From LD21 sp963715785 (GTDB lineage Bacteria; Bacteroidota; Bacteroidia; Bacteroidales; VadinHA17), in NCBI GenBank assembly GCA_963715785.1, contig OY970276.1, positions 930,001 to 994,000 of the forward strand: a stretch of 64,000 nt of DNA, read 5' to 3'. This document shows, piece after piece, positions 1 to 9,923 of this stretch. Under the pieces are notes generated by a model, which saw only the letters and a program-made list of their open reading frames with translations, was not told the DNA's origin and did no database searches. The translations under genes were made by a program, and so were the position numbers. Position 1 is the first letter of the stretch, and each line of letters begins with the position of its first letter.

Positions 1-355
1 GATATAAGCCGAAGGCTATCCACTTCAAAGGAGATTCCTCTTTGTTTTTAATCCTCAGCCAAATTCTGAATAAAGTTCCTGCCACTATTACCAGCATGGT
101 AATAAGAGCTCCGTTTTTGTGGTTGAGATATACTTTCAAAATAGCACCTTCGGTAGGCGCTTCAGTGAATAAATGCCCTGAAGACCAGGCAGCAACTGCG
201 GCAAGCGCCGCCAGGATCATCAGATAAAATCCGGTGTCGGACAGACATTTTACTCGTTTAAAAAAAAGAGCAGCAACTTCAAACAAAAAGCCAACTATTA
301 TCAGTGCCACAGGAAAATGCACTATTATCGGATGCAAATGATCAGTATTGAACAT
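1..355 (-). CDS. DUF2231-family integral membrane protein, partial at window edge
   Basis: The ATG is at 355-353 and the frame stays open to the window edge, giving about 118 residues of a longer protein. Near the N terminus is the HPIIVHFPVAL motif, which is characteristic of the DUF2231 family of small multi-pass membrane proteins of unknown function. Three hydrophobic stretches are visible: about residues 8-26, 38-54 and 82-96. DUF2231 proteins often lie near cytochrome or c-type heme genes, but the neighbour that would show this lies outside the window. The gene diverges from the dCMP deaminase gene. Family assignment is by motif; the function is unknown. Confidence 0.75.
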   Translation of the reverse strand, partial: MFNTDHLHPIIVHFPVALIIVGFLFEVAALFFKRVKCLSDTGFYLMILAALAAVAAWSSGHLFTEAPTEGAILKVYLNHKNGALITMLVIVAGTLFRIWLRIKNKEESPLKWIAFGLY

Positions 356-597
356 GACTGGAGATATTTTGTTACACAAAAGAGTTTCTGTTTTTGGTTT
401 TGCCAGCGCCTGCACTCCAAATTTAAGTTATTCATCTGTAATTTAATACAACTATAGCAAAATAATTTAATCAGCGAACCATTTTTAATAGTGCCTGCCT
501 GCTGATTAATCCCTGCAGGTGTTGTATCAGATTAGTAAAACAATTTTAATTTAATTAACTTTGAACGCTTTAAAATTTTATAGAAACCCCGGTTACT
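356..597. other. Divergent intergenic region between DUF2231 gene and dcd
   Basis: This is a 242-bp AT-rich gap between two divergent genes. It contains a TAACTTTG octamer (556-563) matching the Bacteroidota -7 consensus and pointing to the deaminase gene. I see no RNA gene and no strong hairpin in it. Confidence 0.5.
556..563 (+). promoter_or_regulatory. Candidate -7 element (TAACTTTG) for the dcd/S41 operon
   Basis: TAACTTTG matches the Bacteroidota -7 consensus TAnnTTTG and lies 34 bp before the deaminase ATG at 598. No TTTG was found at the usual 19-22 bp spacing upstream, so this is a half-supported promoter. Confidence 0.4.
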
Positions 598-1069
598 ATG
601 ACAGTGAAGACGGATCTGAATCCTTACGGGGAAAAACAGATTGCTTTTGACAAGCGCTATCTTGAAATGGCACTTATATGGGCTCAGAATTCGTACTGTG
701 TAAGAAGGCAGGTTGGAGCGCTTATTGTAAAGGAAAAGATGATTATTTCTGATGGCTATAACGGTACGCCTTCCGGATTTGAAAATATTTGTGAAGATGA
801 AAATAATGTTACAAAACCATATGTTCTGCATGCTGAAGCCAACGCAATAACAAAAGTCGCAAAATCAAATAATTCCAGCCAGGATTCGACACTTTATGTG
901 ACTACCTCCCCCTGTATGGAGTGTTCAAAACTCATTATTCAGGCGGGTATAAAAAGAGTTGTTTACTGTAACAGGTATCATAAGACTGATGGGCTTGACC
1001 TATCTAAAACGTGCAGGAATAGAATTGGTTTTTATTGATCCAGAAAAAGAAATTTATGAAATACAATAA
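598..1069 (+). CDS. dCMP deaminase (frame disrupted near codon 134)
   Basis: Zinc-dependent deoxycytidylate deaminase of the ComEB/dCMP deaminase family; it converts dCMP to dUMP for dTTP synthesis. Visible motifs are the zinc and proton-shuttle site HAEANAI (about residues 81-87) and the zinc-binding PCMECSKLI (about 103-111). The N-terminal RRQVGALIV segment is also typical. The uninterrupted frame ends at 1038 with an unrelated tail. Dropping one C of the CC at 999-1000 restores LKRAGIELVFIDPEKEIYE and a stop at 1067-1069, giving about 156 residues, the normal family length. The corrected end overlaps the next gene by 14 bp, and this deaminase-S41 protease pairing is common in Bacteroidota. 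The indel is most likely a sequence error. Confidence 0.85.
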
Positions 1070-2663
1070 TTCAAGAAAGATAGTTTTTCTCCCCGTTTTA
1101 CTGGGAATCGCACTGGCGCTTGGAGTGGTTATCGGCAGATTCATTCCTTCAGATAAGGATTACCAGCAGCATTCAAGTATACAGTTCAAGAAATGATAAG
1201 CTCAACAGTATCCTCAATATTAATAGAATCAAATTATGTCGATTCAGTCAACCGGAAAGATCTGGAGGATGCTGCCATACCAGCTATACTTAAGAAGCTC
1301 GATCCCCACTCAGTCTATATCCCGGCGAAAGATCTTGCACGTGCCAATGAACCGTTACAGGGAAATTTTGAAGGGATTGGAATATCATTCAGCCTGTTAA
1401 CCGATACAATACTTGTAATAAGCACCATACCTGGAGGGCCTTCTGAAAAACTGGGATTACTCCCGGGCGATAAGATCCTGTATGTCAATGACTCACTAGT
1501 AGCCGGGAAACATATCAGCGACGACAAGGTGATGGGGATGCTTAAAGGTCCAAGGGGTACTGTCGTGAAAATAAAGATCCTGCGCAGTGGTCAGAAAGAG
1601 CTTCTGCCATTCGAGATAACCCGCGAAAAGATTCCGATTTACAGTGTTGATGTCGATTATATGGTAACTGACAATATCGGTTATATAAAGATCAACACTT
1701 TTGCCATGACCACATACGATGAGTTCATGAAAGGGCTCAAGGATCTAAAGGATCATGGGATGACAAAGCTTATACTCGATCTGCGGGGAAACTCGGGCGG
1801 CATTATGGAAGCTGCCATTCAGATAGCTGACCAGTTCCTGAGCGAGGGAAAGCTTATTGTTTATACGAAGGGACGCGCTTCTCCGCGAAGTGAAGCCAGG
1901 GCCACCGGAAAAGGAGAATTTGAAACCGGCGACCTTGCAGTTCTGATCGATGAATGGAGCAGCTTCTGCCAGTGAAATTCTTGCTGGTGCTCTCCAGGAT
2001 AATGACCGGGGAACAATTATTGGCCGGAGGTCATTCGGCAAAGGCCTGGTCCAGGAACCCATCCCCTTCTCCGATGGTTCAGGAATGAGACTTACTATTG
2101 CCAGATATTATACACCTACCGGCAGATCAATTCAGAAGCCTTATAAAGACGGTTTTGAGAAATATTTCGACGACCTGAATGAGAGATACACACATGGTGA
2201 ATTCCAGGATCCCGATAGCATACACTTCTCTGACTCTTTGAAATTTACAACTCCCGGTGGACGTATAGTCTACGGAGGAGGCGGGATCATGCCCGACAAA
2301 TTTGTGGCTGTCGATACTTCAGGTGTCTCACCTTATTTCATTAAAGTAAGATCTCTTATTTACAGGTTTGCTCTTAAATATACAGAGGATCACCGCGATG
2401 CTCTGAAGGAGAATACCACAGCTTCAGATATGGAAAAATATCTTGACAAACAGGACCTGCTTAATAAGTTTGTACTTTTTGCCTCTTCAAATGGCATTAA
2501 GAAAGATCCGGCAGGCATAAAAATCTCAGCCAATATTATCCATACTCAACTGGAAGCATATATCGCACGTAATATCCTTGACAACAAAGGATTTTATCCT
2601 ATTTGGGAAAAGATTGACACAACTTTGAAATATGCAATTGATTTCCTGAAAAAACAACCCTGA
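1056..2663 (+). CDS. C-terminal processing protease, S41/CtpA family (three single-base frame breaks)
   Basis: Periplasmic serine protease with an N-terminal signal-anchor (about residues 7-28, after a short basic start), a PDZ domain (around 1360-1600) and an S41 catalytic domain (around 1660-2150). The catalytic serine is expected in ASASEILAG and the lysine in RRSFGKGLVQ, matching the Ser-Lys dyad of CtpA proteases. The frame is broken three times, near 1180, 1238 and 1958. Each break is explained by one extra base; removing the three gives an uninterrupted protein of about 534 residues from ATG 1056. The start overlaps the deaminase gene, so the two are probably co-transcribed. Domains on both sides of every break are well conserved, which argues for sequence error rather than decay. 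Confidence 0.85.
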
Positions 2664-2685
2664 ACTACAAGATCAGGCACATATT

Positions 2686-3477
2686 TCAGGTAAGACTATT
2701 CACGAATTCAATGAATTCTCTAACTGCATGTTCCTGTTCTTCAATGAATCCCATATGACCCGATTTGCTAAGGATAATCTTCCTTGCATTAGATGGCAGG
2801 TTCACTTGTGATTGAATTTCCTCACAGGGAATATAATTATCCATTTTCCCCAGGATCCAAAGACACGGAACCATACTCTGTTCCATAAACGATAAACGCG
2901 AGGGACGCATCATCATTCCATTGAGAACGGCAATTATCCCATCGCCCGGAATTCGTGACGCAATTTCTTTTGATCTCCCGACTTCATCGGCAAACTTCTC
3001 CAGATTTGAAGGGGCGAACATCCTGACAACATTCTCGGGATACATAAGATTTTTCTTCCCCGATTTAACTATTTCAATTTCACGTTTCCTTTTGTCTAGC
3101 GCAGCGGCTGAATCGGGGAAAGGCTGTGAATGAAACAGGCAATATCCCGATAGTTTTTCCGGGTATAGTTCAAGGAAAGCAAGAGCAACATATCCTCCCA
3201 GTGAATGTCCGGCAAGAACAACCCTGTCAATTCCCAGTGAATTGATAAGTCCGTAAATCGCTGTCGCCATAAATTCCATTGTATGAACCTCACCGTACAC
3301 ATCAGACTTACCGCATCCAGGCAGATCAACATTGATAACCCTGAAATCAGAGGTAAGCTTATCCGCAAATCCATTCCAAACCTCAGATGATTCGAGGTAA
3401 CCATGAAGAAGAATTATCGTCCTGCCATTTCCGGAGTCGGAATAGTTTATTTTGTGATCTTTGAAAATGAAGAACAT
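2686..3477 (-). CDS. Alpha/beta-fold hydrolase
   Basis: A soluble alpha/beta hydrolase of about 263 residues. The start is taken at ATG 3477 (MFFIFKDHKINY); the open frame extends upstream only to a TTG and adds a non-conserved extension. The fold is marked by the oxyanion-loop HGYLES, the nucleophile elbow GHSLGG, an acid in GKMDNYIP and the catalytic histidine in KSGHMGF near the C terminus, so the Ser-Asp-His triad looks intact. It resembles the MhpC/haloperoxidase-like group, and the substrate cannot be predicted from sequence. It is convergent with the S41 protease gene (22 bp gap) and diverges from the sdh operon. Confidence 0.8.
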   Translation of the reverse strand: MFFIFKDHKINYSDSGNGRTIILLHGYLESSEVWNGFADKLTSDFRVINVDLPGCGKSDVYGEVHTMEFMATAIYGLINSLGIDRVVLAGHSLGGYVALAFLELYPEKLSGYCLFHSQPFPDSAAALDKRKREIEIVKSGKKNLMYPENVVRMFAPSNLEKFADEVGRSKEIASRIPGDGIIAVLNGMMMRPSRLSFMEQSMVPCLWILGKMDNYIPCEEIQSQVNLPSNARKIILSKSGHMGFIEEQEHAVREFIEFVNSLT

Positions 3478-3603
3478 ATGAACAATTTTATTTAATTTTG
3501 TAAAGTTAGCCAAATATCAATAAGAGGAAAATCATCAGAATGGCCAGTATCAATTTGTGATATTAAGCATGTTTGGCATAATGTTATTCTGAATTAATAC
3601 TTT

Positions 3604-3611
3604 TAACTTTG
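3604..3611 (+). promoter_or_regulatory. Candidate -7 element (TAACTTTG) for sdhCAB
   Basis: TAACTTTG, the same octamer as before dcd, matches TAnnTTTG and lies 51 bp upstream of sdhC. A TTTG at 3572-3575 is 28 bp further up, longer than the usual spacer, so the -33 assignment is uncertain. Confidence 0.4.
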
Positions 3612-3662
3612 AATTCATTTCCTCCCTCAGGCAAAAGATAAACTCTAAACACTTATCAAACA

Positions 3663-4308
3663 ATGAGTAAAATTTTGTTTTCCTCAATTACAAAAAAATT
3701 AGTAATGGCACTTGCAGGATTATTCCTGCTCACTTTTTTACCCATTCATCTGTCAATCAACCTTATGCTGCTTAGAAGTGATTCAGAACCCTTCAATAAG
3801 GCTGCGCATTTTATGGCTACCTTCCCTCTTATCAGAATAATGGAAGTTGTTCTTTTCGCAGCAATCCTGGTGCATATTTCCTGGGGAATACTGCTTCAGG
3901 TTCAGAACTGGATTGCCCGCCCGGTTGGCTATGTCAGAATCAACAAGGCGGAAGTTTCATTTTTCTCGAGGTTTATGATCTGGACGGGAGGCAATAATTC
4001 TCACCTTTCTTATTCTTCACTGGTTCAATTTCTATTTTATCAAGCTTGGGATTGTCAAGGGGAATGCCGAAGATTTCTATTCGGTTGCTCATAATCTGTT
4101 CAAGATCCCGGCATATGATGTCATTTATCTTACGTGTTTTGCACTACTGGGCTTTCACCTTTATCATGCTTTCTACTCAGCTTTCCAGACGCTCGGCCTT
4201 AATCACAGGCTATGGAATCCGATTGTAAGGCCAATTGCACTTATCTATGCAATTATTATCCCTGCCGGCTTTGCAGTTATTCCAATCTCATTATGGCTTT
4301 TCAGATAA
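3663..4308 (+). CDS. sdhC: Succinate dehydrogenase/fumarate reductase cytochrome b subunit (one frame break)
   Basis: Membrane anchor of respiratory complex II that binds heme b and exchanges electrons with the quinone pool. It is the single, five-helix cytochrome b of type B complexes. The uninterrupted frame ends at 4094. Removing one A of the AA at 3993-3994 restores IILTFLILHWFNFYF and continues to the stop at 4306-4308, giving about 214 residues, the normal size. Histidines in hydrophobic segments (LPIHLS, LVHISWG, LHWFNF, GFHLYHAF) fit heme ligation. It is first in sdhCAB, 24 bp before sdhA. The break is probably a sequence error because sdhA and sdhB are intact. Confidence 0.87.
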
Positions 4309-4332
4309 TTCCAATAGGAAATAATTATAATC

Positions 4333-6252
4333 ATGGAAAAATTAATTTCAAAGATACCTGAGGGTCCGCTGGCAATGAAATGGACGAGCTATAAAGACTC
4401 TGTTAAACTCGTCAGCCCTGCAAATAAGAAAAAGCTTGAAATAATTGTTATTGGCACAGGATTGTCAGGAGCCGGCGCATCATCAGCGCTGGGGGAACTG
4501 GGTTATAAAGTAAAGACTTTCTGTTATCAGGATTCACCGAGAAGGGCACACTCCGTAGCTGCCCAGGGTGGAATAAATGCCGCTAAAAACTATCAGAGCG
4601 ACGGTGACAGCGTTTACCGGCTTTTTTATGATATGATCAAGGGTGGTGACTTCAGGGCACGTGAAGCAAATGTCTATCGCGCCGCTGAAGTCAGTAACCA
4701 GGTCATTGATCATTTTACAGCCCTCGGAGTGCCATTCGCTCGCGATTATGGCGGAACCCTCGACACTCGTTCATTCGGCGGAGTACAGGTTTCGAGAACC
4801 TTGTATTCAAAAGGTCAGACAGGGCAGCAATGTCTGCTGGGAGTATATTCATCCCTTAACCGTCAAATAAAAAAAGGAACAGTCACGATGTATCCGAGAA
4901 GAGAAATGCTTGACCTCGTACTGATTGATGGCAAGGCTCGCGGAATTATTGCGCGCAATCTTCTCACGGGAGAAATTGAAAGACATTCGGCACATGCAGT
5001 TGTGCTGGCCACCGGCGGTTACGGGACCATTTATTTCCTCTCCACACTTGCCGTGAATTCCAATGCATCTGCCGTATGGAAAGCATATAAGAAGGGAGCA
5101 TTTTTTGCAAATCCCAGCTTTGTTCAGATCCATCCCACATCTGTTCCTCAGCTCAATGAATTCCAGTCAAAGCTTACTCTGATGTCGGAATCGCTCAGAA
5201 ATGACGGTAGGATCTGGGTGCCAAAAATGAAAGGCGACAAACGTCCCGGTAACGATATACCTGAGGAGGAAAGAGATTATTACCTTGAACGCCGGTATCC
5301 GGCTTTCGGAAATCTTGTGCCCAGGGATGTCGCATCAAGGGCAGCCAAGGAACGCTGCGATGCCGGATATGGCATTGGTGAAACAGGTCTCGCAGTTAAT
5401 CTCGATTTCAGGGATGCAATAAAGAAACAAGGAAAGAAAGCAATCGAGGATAAGTACGGTAATCTCTTTGATATGTATAAGACGATTACTGGTATTGATT
5501 CATATACTGAACCAATGCGGATCTATCCGGCCGGCCATTACACAATGGGAGGCTTGTGGGTTGATTATGAACTGATGACAACAATCCCGGGACTCTACGC
5601 TATTGGTGAGGCAAACTTTTCAGATCACGGGGCCAACAGGCTTGGTGCAAGTTCACTGATGCAGACTTCCGGTGACGGGTACTTTATTCTTCCCAATACA
5701 ATAAATAATTACCTGGCAGACGAGATAAGGGTTCCAAAAATCTCAACCGACAGACCCGAATTTGCAGAAACTGAAAAAGCAGTAACAGAAAGACTTAACA
5801 GGTTCATTGCAATAAAGGGGAAACAGACCGCCTCATCCTTCCATAAAAGGCTCGGCAAGATAATGTGGGATTATTGCGGAATGGTGCGGAATGAAGAAGG
5901 TCTGAAAAAAGCTCTTACCCTGATCAAAGAGCTGAGCAAGGAATTCTGGAGCGACCTTAACGTCACCGGATTGCCAAATGAGCTCAATATTGAACTTGAA
6001 AAAGCAGGCAGAGTGGCTGATTTTTTTGAGCTCGGCGAGCTACTTGTCACAGATGCTCTTAACAGGAACGAATCGTGCGGTGCTCATTTCAGGGAGGAAT
6101 ATCAGACTCCCGACGGTGAGGCTCTTAGAAATGATGAGAAATACGCTTTCGTGGCCGCATGGGAATATGCAGGTGAAAATAAACCTCATATCCTACACAA
6201 GGAAGAACTTAAATTTGAGAATGTGGAGATGAAGGTAAGGAGCTATAAATAA
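4333..6252 (+). CDS. sdhA: Succinate dehydrogenase/fumarate reductase flavoprotein subunit
   Basis: Catalytic subunit of complex II, oxidising succinate to fumarate (or the reverse) with covalently bound FAD on the cytoplasmic side. Its 639 residues are typical of the Bacteroidota/epsilonproteobacterial type B form. The dinucleotide-binding GTGLSGAGASS begins near residue 41, and RRAHSVAAQGG carries the histidine that attaches FAD. FVQIHPTSVP and YPAFGNLVPRDVASRA belong to the active-site and capping regions, and DHGANRLGASSL is the C-terminal FAD motif. It lies between sdhC and sdhB on the same strand. With two possible directions and no quinone-type evidence here, succinate oxidation versus fumarate reduction cannot be decided from sequence. 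Confidence 0.96.
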   Translation: MEKLISKIPEGPLAMKWTSYKDSVKLVSPANKKKLEIIVIGTGLSGAGASSALGELGYKVKTFCYQDSPRRAHSVAAQGGINAAKNYQSDGDSVYRLFYDMIKGGDFRAREANVYRAAEVSNQVIDHFTALGVPFARDYGGTLDTRSFGGVQVSRTLYSKGQTGQQCLLGVYSSLNRQIKKGTVTMYPRREMLDLVLIDGKARGIIARNLLTGEIERHSAHAVVLATGGYGTIYFLSTLAVNSNASAVWKAYKKGAFFANPSFVQIHPTSVPQLNEFQSKLTLMSESLRNDGRIWVPKMKGDKRPGNDIPEEERDYYLERRYPAFGNLVPRDVASRAAKERCDAGYGIGETGLAVNLDFRDAIKKQGKKAIEDKYGNLFDMYKTITGIDSYTEPMRIYPAGHYTMGGLWVDYELMTTIPGLYAIGEANFSDHGANRLGASSLMQTSGDGYFILPNTINNYLADEIRVPKISTDRPEFAETEKAVTERLNRFIAIKGKQTASSFHKRLGKIMWDYCGMVRNEEGLKKALTLIKELSKEFWSDLNVTGLPNELNIELEKAGRVADFFELGELLVTDALNRNESCGAHFREEYQTPDGEALRNDEKYAFVAAWEYAGENKPHILHKEELKFENVEMKVRSYK

Positions 6253-6335
6253 TAATTCATGAAACAGGGTGCGGAGTAAAAGATCATCCCTGAATAACCA
6301 AATTATTGCAGATTAAACAAAATAACCTCACTAAG

Positions 6336-7070
6336 ATGAAGCTCACATTAAAGATATGGCGGCAGAAAAATGCAGCAACGAAAGGTAAATTTGAGACCTA
6401 TCAAATGGACAATGTTTCTACTGAAATGGCTTTTCTCGAGATGCTCGATGCACTCAATAAGAGGCTCGTTGAGGAGAATAAGGATCCGGTAGCTTTCGAC
6501 CACGACTGCCGTGAGGGTATATGCGGATCATGTGGGATGTATATAAACGGACATGCTCACGGACCGGTGCCTGCTATTACAACCTGTCATCTTTCAATGC
6601 GCTATTTCAGTGAAGGAGAAACCGTATGGATAGAACCCTGGAGGGCTAAGCCCTTTCCCGTGATCAAAGATCTTATTGTTGACAGAACTGCATTTGACAA
6701 GATCCAGGTCGCGGGTGGATTCATATCAATAAATGCAGGAGCTGCTCCGGAAGCTAATTCTATACTTATCCAGAAGAAAAGAGCTGACGAGGCATTTGAT
6801 TCAGCAATCTGCATAGGATGCGGTGCATGTGTTGCCGCCTGTAAAAATGCTTCTGCAATGCTATTCGTTTCTGCCAAAATCTCTCAGTTTGCACTCTTGC
6901 CTCAGGGACGTGTTGAGGCTGTCGAACGCGTACGGGCGATGGTTGAAAAAATGGACGAGCTCGGATTTGGCAATTGTTCAAATACCGGCGCATGTGAAGC
7001 TGAATGCCCAAAAGAGATCAAGCTGTCAAATATCGCCAGACTTAACAGGGAATTCTATAAAGCTTTCTGA
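6336..7070 (+). CDS. sdhB: Succinate dehydrogenase/fumarate reductase iron-sulfur subunit
   Basis: Electron-transfer subunit of complex II. The start is taken at ATG 6336 (MKLTLKIWRQKN), which gives about 244 residues; the frame extends upstream without a good start. The N-terminal ferredoxin domain carries CREGICGSCG for the [2Fe-2S] cluster. The C-terminal domain carries CIGCGACVAAC and later CSNTGACEAECP for the [4Fe-4S] and [3Fe-4S] clusters. An 83-bp gap separates it from sdhA. The next gene is convergent, so this ends the sdhCAB operon. Confidence 0.95.
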   Translation: MKLTLKIWRQKNAATKGKFETYQMDNVSTEMAFLEMLDALNKRLVEENKDPVAFDHDCREGICGSCGMYINGHAHGPVPAITTCHLSMRYFSEGETVWIEPWRAKPFPVIKDLIVDRTAFDKIQVAGGFISINAGAAPEANSILIQKKRADEAFDSAICIGCGACVAACKNASAMLFVSAKISQFALLPQGRVEAVERVRAMVEKMDELGFGNCSNTGACEAECPKEIKLSNIARLNREFYKAF

Positions 7071-7086
7071 AATACCAGGTGATAAA

Positions 7087-7755
7087 TTACTGATCGGGGA
7101 TAGAATGCAAAGTCATACTATTTACTTCAAGCGCTGAAAGCATTCCATATCCCAGCTCCTTCTGATAAACACAACCAGTGTCTATAGGGATTATCTTAGA
7201 TTTCTCAGCAATCAGTTTATTAACATACGCAATAGTTTTCGGCCTGTGGCCATGAATTATTGTCTTTCCGGAAAGCAGCCGATTATGATATGAATTGCGA
7301 GTCTCCCATATCATGCTCCGGGTGTCGGAAAAAGGATCAGCTGCAAAATCATCAAAACCGGCATGCACAAAAATTACATTGCCGATTATCTTATAATATT
7401 CCAGACTGTTAAAAAAATTCATGTAACCGGGATCTATATCCATGATGTTGCTGATGCCAAAGCTTTCAAGGGTAGTGAAACCGCTATTCATCATCCATAA
7501 GGACAGCTGATCGCTGTCATTGAATGAATCGATAAGCATAACTTCATGATTCCCCGCCAGGACAGTAGTATTGAACCCTTCCTTTTTGAGATCAATAATG
7601 AAGTCAACTACTTCTTTTATTTGTTTTCCACGATCGATATAATCACCAAGAAGAATCAGCTGATCGGATTTTTGCAGCTTAATAGTGTTGACTACCAGCT
7701 CATAAAATGTCTTAAAGCATCCATGAATATCACTTATGGCAAAAATACGATTCAT
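7087..7755 (-). CDS. PPP-family metallophosphatase (Ser/Thr phosphatase-like)
   Basis: A calcineurin-like phosphoesterase of about 222 residues from ATG 7755 (MNRIFAISDIHG). The upstream open frame lacks conserved sequence. The dimetal-site motifs occur in order: SDIHG, GDYIDRGKQ, AGNHE, HAGFDD and IIHGHRP. This set (GDxHG, GDxxDRG, GNHE) is that of the PPP family of bacterial Ser/Thr/Tyr protein phosphatases such as PrpA and PphA; a diadenosine tetraphosphatase is an alternative. It lies downstream of the PepP-like gene on the same strand, about 53 bp away, and may be co-transcribed with it. The substrate is unknown. Confidence 0.82.
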   Translation of the reverse strand: MNRIFAISDIHGCFKTFYELVVNTIKLQKSDQLILLGDYIDRGKQIKEVVDFIIDLKKEGFNTTVLAGNHEVMLIDSFNDSDQLSLWMMNSGFTTLESFGISNIMDIDPGYMNFFNSLEYYKIIGNVIFVHAGFDDFAADPFSDTRSMIWETRNSYHNRLLSGKTIIHGHRPKTIAYVNKLIAEKSKIIPIDTGCVYQKELGYGMLSALEVNSMTLHSIPDQ

Positions 7756-7808
7756 GATAAACTTCCATTCTTCAGTATCACCCCTTCCGGAGCAATCCAG
7801 AATCAATA

Positions 7809-9194
7809 TCACAAGCAGACAGTCTCTATTTCTTTCACCGTTTTGGGTATAGGCTTACCCAGTACCTTATGTCCTTTATCGGTTATGAGGACATTATCCT
7901 CAATGCGGATGCCGCCTGTTGACATATACGACTCAATTTTATTATAATTAAGAAATTCCTTAAATTTTTCTTCGGATTTCCATTTTTCTATCAGCTCAGG
8001 AATGAAATAGCATCCGGGCTCGACAGTAAAAACATGGCCAGGCTTATAAGGCAAAGCAAACCTTAGAAAAGCTGTGCCAAACTGGTCACTCCTCTTTACC
8101 TCATCATTGTATCCAACAAAATTCTCTCCGAGAGCTTCCATATCATGAACATCTAGGCCCATCATATGGCCAAGGCCATGAGGCATAAAAAGAGCATGTG
8201 CTCCGGCAGCAACCGCTTCGTCAACATCGCCCTTCATCAGACCGAGGTCTTTCATCTCTGACACTATTATCCTGCATGCCATGAAATGAAGATCGCGATT
8301 TGACATACCGGGTTTGGTTGCCTTTATTGCTTCTACATTAGCCTTCAGTACAATTTCATAAATATCTTTCTGCTTTTCATTGAATTTTCCGCCTACCGGA
8401 GTTGAACGGGTGATATCGGATGCATAATGAAGGTTTGTTTCAGCGCCGGCATCGGTTACCATCATTTTGCCTTTAGTGAGGATGTTCCCATGTGAATGGT
8501 TGTGAAGCGTCTGCCCGTTAATACTCAGAATTACAGGGAATGATGGGCCTCCTCCTTTTGACAGGGCTATACCCTCAATCATACCGAAGATATCCTGCTC
8601 CTTAACACCCGGACGGCACATCTTCATTGCTGTTACATGCATTTCGTAAGCGATCTCAACGGCTTTCTCTATCTCATCAATTTCCACCTTTTCTTTTATT
8701 GACCGCATTGAAATGACTGCTTTTATAAGATCAACAGATGCCTTCGTTTTCATCTGGCAGGGGTTTTCCTTCAGAAGCCTGCCCAGGGTCATTTTTGTCT
8801 CGCCGCGATAAGGCGGAAGAAAATGTATTTTTCTTTTCTTTGCCAGTGCGTCTTTAACGGTCTCTTCAAGTTTCAACATTGATGCCGTATCGGAAATCAC
8901 GCATTTCTGGGCCAGGTCCCTTATTGTAGGCTGCGGTCCCATCCAGATAATGTCATCCATATCGTAGTCATTTCCAAAAATCCTGTCTTTGCCAGAATCA
9001 AAATCCATGAGTCCTGCAATTCCGGGAAGATCAAGTCCGAAGTAGTATAAGAAATCGCTGTCCTGACGGAAATGGTAAGTATTATCAGGATAATTCATTG
9101 GAGCTTCGGCATTGCCAATAAAAAGAGCAATCCCTGATTTTACTTTTTTATGGAGTTCCTCTCTCCTTCTGGCATACACTTCACTTTTAAACAT
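7809..9194 (-). CDS. Xaa-Pro aminopeptidase (PepP-like, M24B)
   Basis: Cytoplasmic dimetal aminopeptidase that removes an N-terminal residue preceding proline. The 461 residues show an N-terminal aminopeptidase-P domain (about 1-150) and a C-terminal pita-bread M24 domain. Metal ligands are visible in VTDAGAE and SDITRS (two Asp), HGLGHMMGLDVHD (His), TVEPGCYF (Glu) and GGIRIEDN (Glu). The length and both domains match PepP rather than the shorter methionine aminopeptidase. The ATG at 9194 is the natural start. The upstream 169-bp gap holds a 12-bp palindrome, CACTTTAAAGTG at 9266-9277, of unknown meaning. Confidence 0.9.
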   Translation of the reverse strand: MFKSEVYARRREELHKKVKSGIALFIGNAEAPMNYPDNTYHFRQDSDFLYYFGLDLPGIAGLMDFDSGKDRIFGNDYDMDDIIWMGPQPTIRDLAQKCVISDTASMLKLEETVKDALAKKRKIHFLPPYRGETKMTLGRLLKENPCQMKTKASVDLIKAVISMRSIKEKVEIDEIEKAVEIAYEMHVTAMKMCRPGVKEQDIFGMIEGIALSKGGGPSFPVILSINGQTLHNHSHGNILTKGKMMVTDAGAETNLHYASDITRSTPVGGKFNEKQKDIYEIVLKANVEAIKATKPGMSNRDLHFMACRIIVSEMKDLGLMKGDVDEAVAAGAHALFMPHGLGHMMGLDVHDMEALGENFVGYNDEVKRSDQFGTAFLRFALPYKPGHVFTVEPGCYFIPELIEKWKSEEKFKEFLNYNKIESYMSTGGIRIEDNVLITDKGHKVLGKPIPKTVKEIETVCL

Positions 9195-9363
9195 ATCTGG
9201 CTGCTTTAGAAATTAAAACTACTAAGTTAACTAGCTCAACAGTACAAACCAAAGAAAGTTTGATGCACTTTAAAGTGAGCCAGTGTGATCTGTTTACTGC
9301 AAAGGCAGGAAAGATTAAATGTCAAACGGTGCCTGAAGTGATTTTTAGTTATATATCGCTGGT

Positions 9364-9912
9364 TTACAATATCTTATAATATGAAGCAAGGCTATTGATA
9401 CGGTTTAAATAATCCTCCGGATGGCTCCCAGCCGGACGGTCGTGCTCCAAAGTTTCAAATTTCCCGAGCAGGATTTTTTGCTCATCGGCTGAAAGTGCCC
9501 GGTCTGCCATACGGAAAAGAATATTATTCTCTTTCGTAATATGATTGACAAGCAGGTCAGCATATCCTCTCATATTCTGATAAATTCTCTCAATTGCTGT
9601 GCTATCTCCCTTTTTATACAATTCAAGGTTTTCAGAGATCTCCCTTACAAAATTTCTTCCCTGGATATGTTCGTGAAGCATTACCGCTACAGGTCCTTGC
9701 TGTGAAGAAAAGCCTTTAGTTTCCAGCATCGGAAAAAAGAGATTTTCTTCTTTTGCATGATGCAGTCCGTCTGCAAAATTTCTAATCAAATCAATAATAT
9801 CTGCAATATGAACAACATCAGGATTTTCATAACCGGTGACAGCTCTCATCACATCTATAATCTTCAGAATATGGATGTGATCGTCTTCTAAATTTCTTGT
9901 TTCACTATTCAT
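9364..9912 (-). CDS. Hemerythrin-domain protein
   Basis: A cytoplasmic four-helix hemerythrin-like protein of about 182 residues. The start is taken at ATG 9912; the open frame reaches a TTG two codons upstream. Likely diiron ligands are DDHIHIL near the N terminus, HHAKEENLFFP (HxxxE), LHEHIQGR and NHITKENNILF. It is the second gene after ric, 11 bp downstream, so the two are almost certainly co-transcribed. Proteins of this type bind O2 or NO at a nonheme diiron site. The ric context suggests a role in nitric oxide or oxidative damage response, which is inference. Confidence 0.85.
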   Translation of the reverse strand: MNSETRNLEDDHIHILKIIDVMRAVTGYENPDVVHIADIIDLIRNFADGLHHAKEENLFFPMLETKGFSSQQGPVAVMLHEHIQGRNFVREISENLELYKKGDSTAIERIYQNMRGYADLLVNHITKENNILFRMADRALSADEQKILLGKFETLEHDRPAGSHPEDYLNRINSLASYYKIL

Positions 9913-9923
9913 GATCAATAATT

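Noticed and set aside
42..227. Plus-strand ORF of 61 codons at the window start
   Set aside because: It is antisense to the DUF2231 gene, whose protein motif HPIIVHFPVAL is clear on the minus strand.
9266..9277. Palindrome CACTTTAAAGTG upstream of the PepP-like gene
   Set aside because: A 12-bp AT-centred palindrome can arise by chance and has no second copy or promoter elements nearby; kept only as a note.
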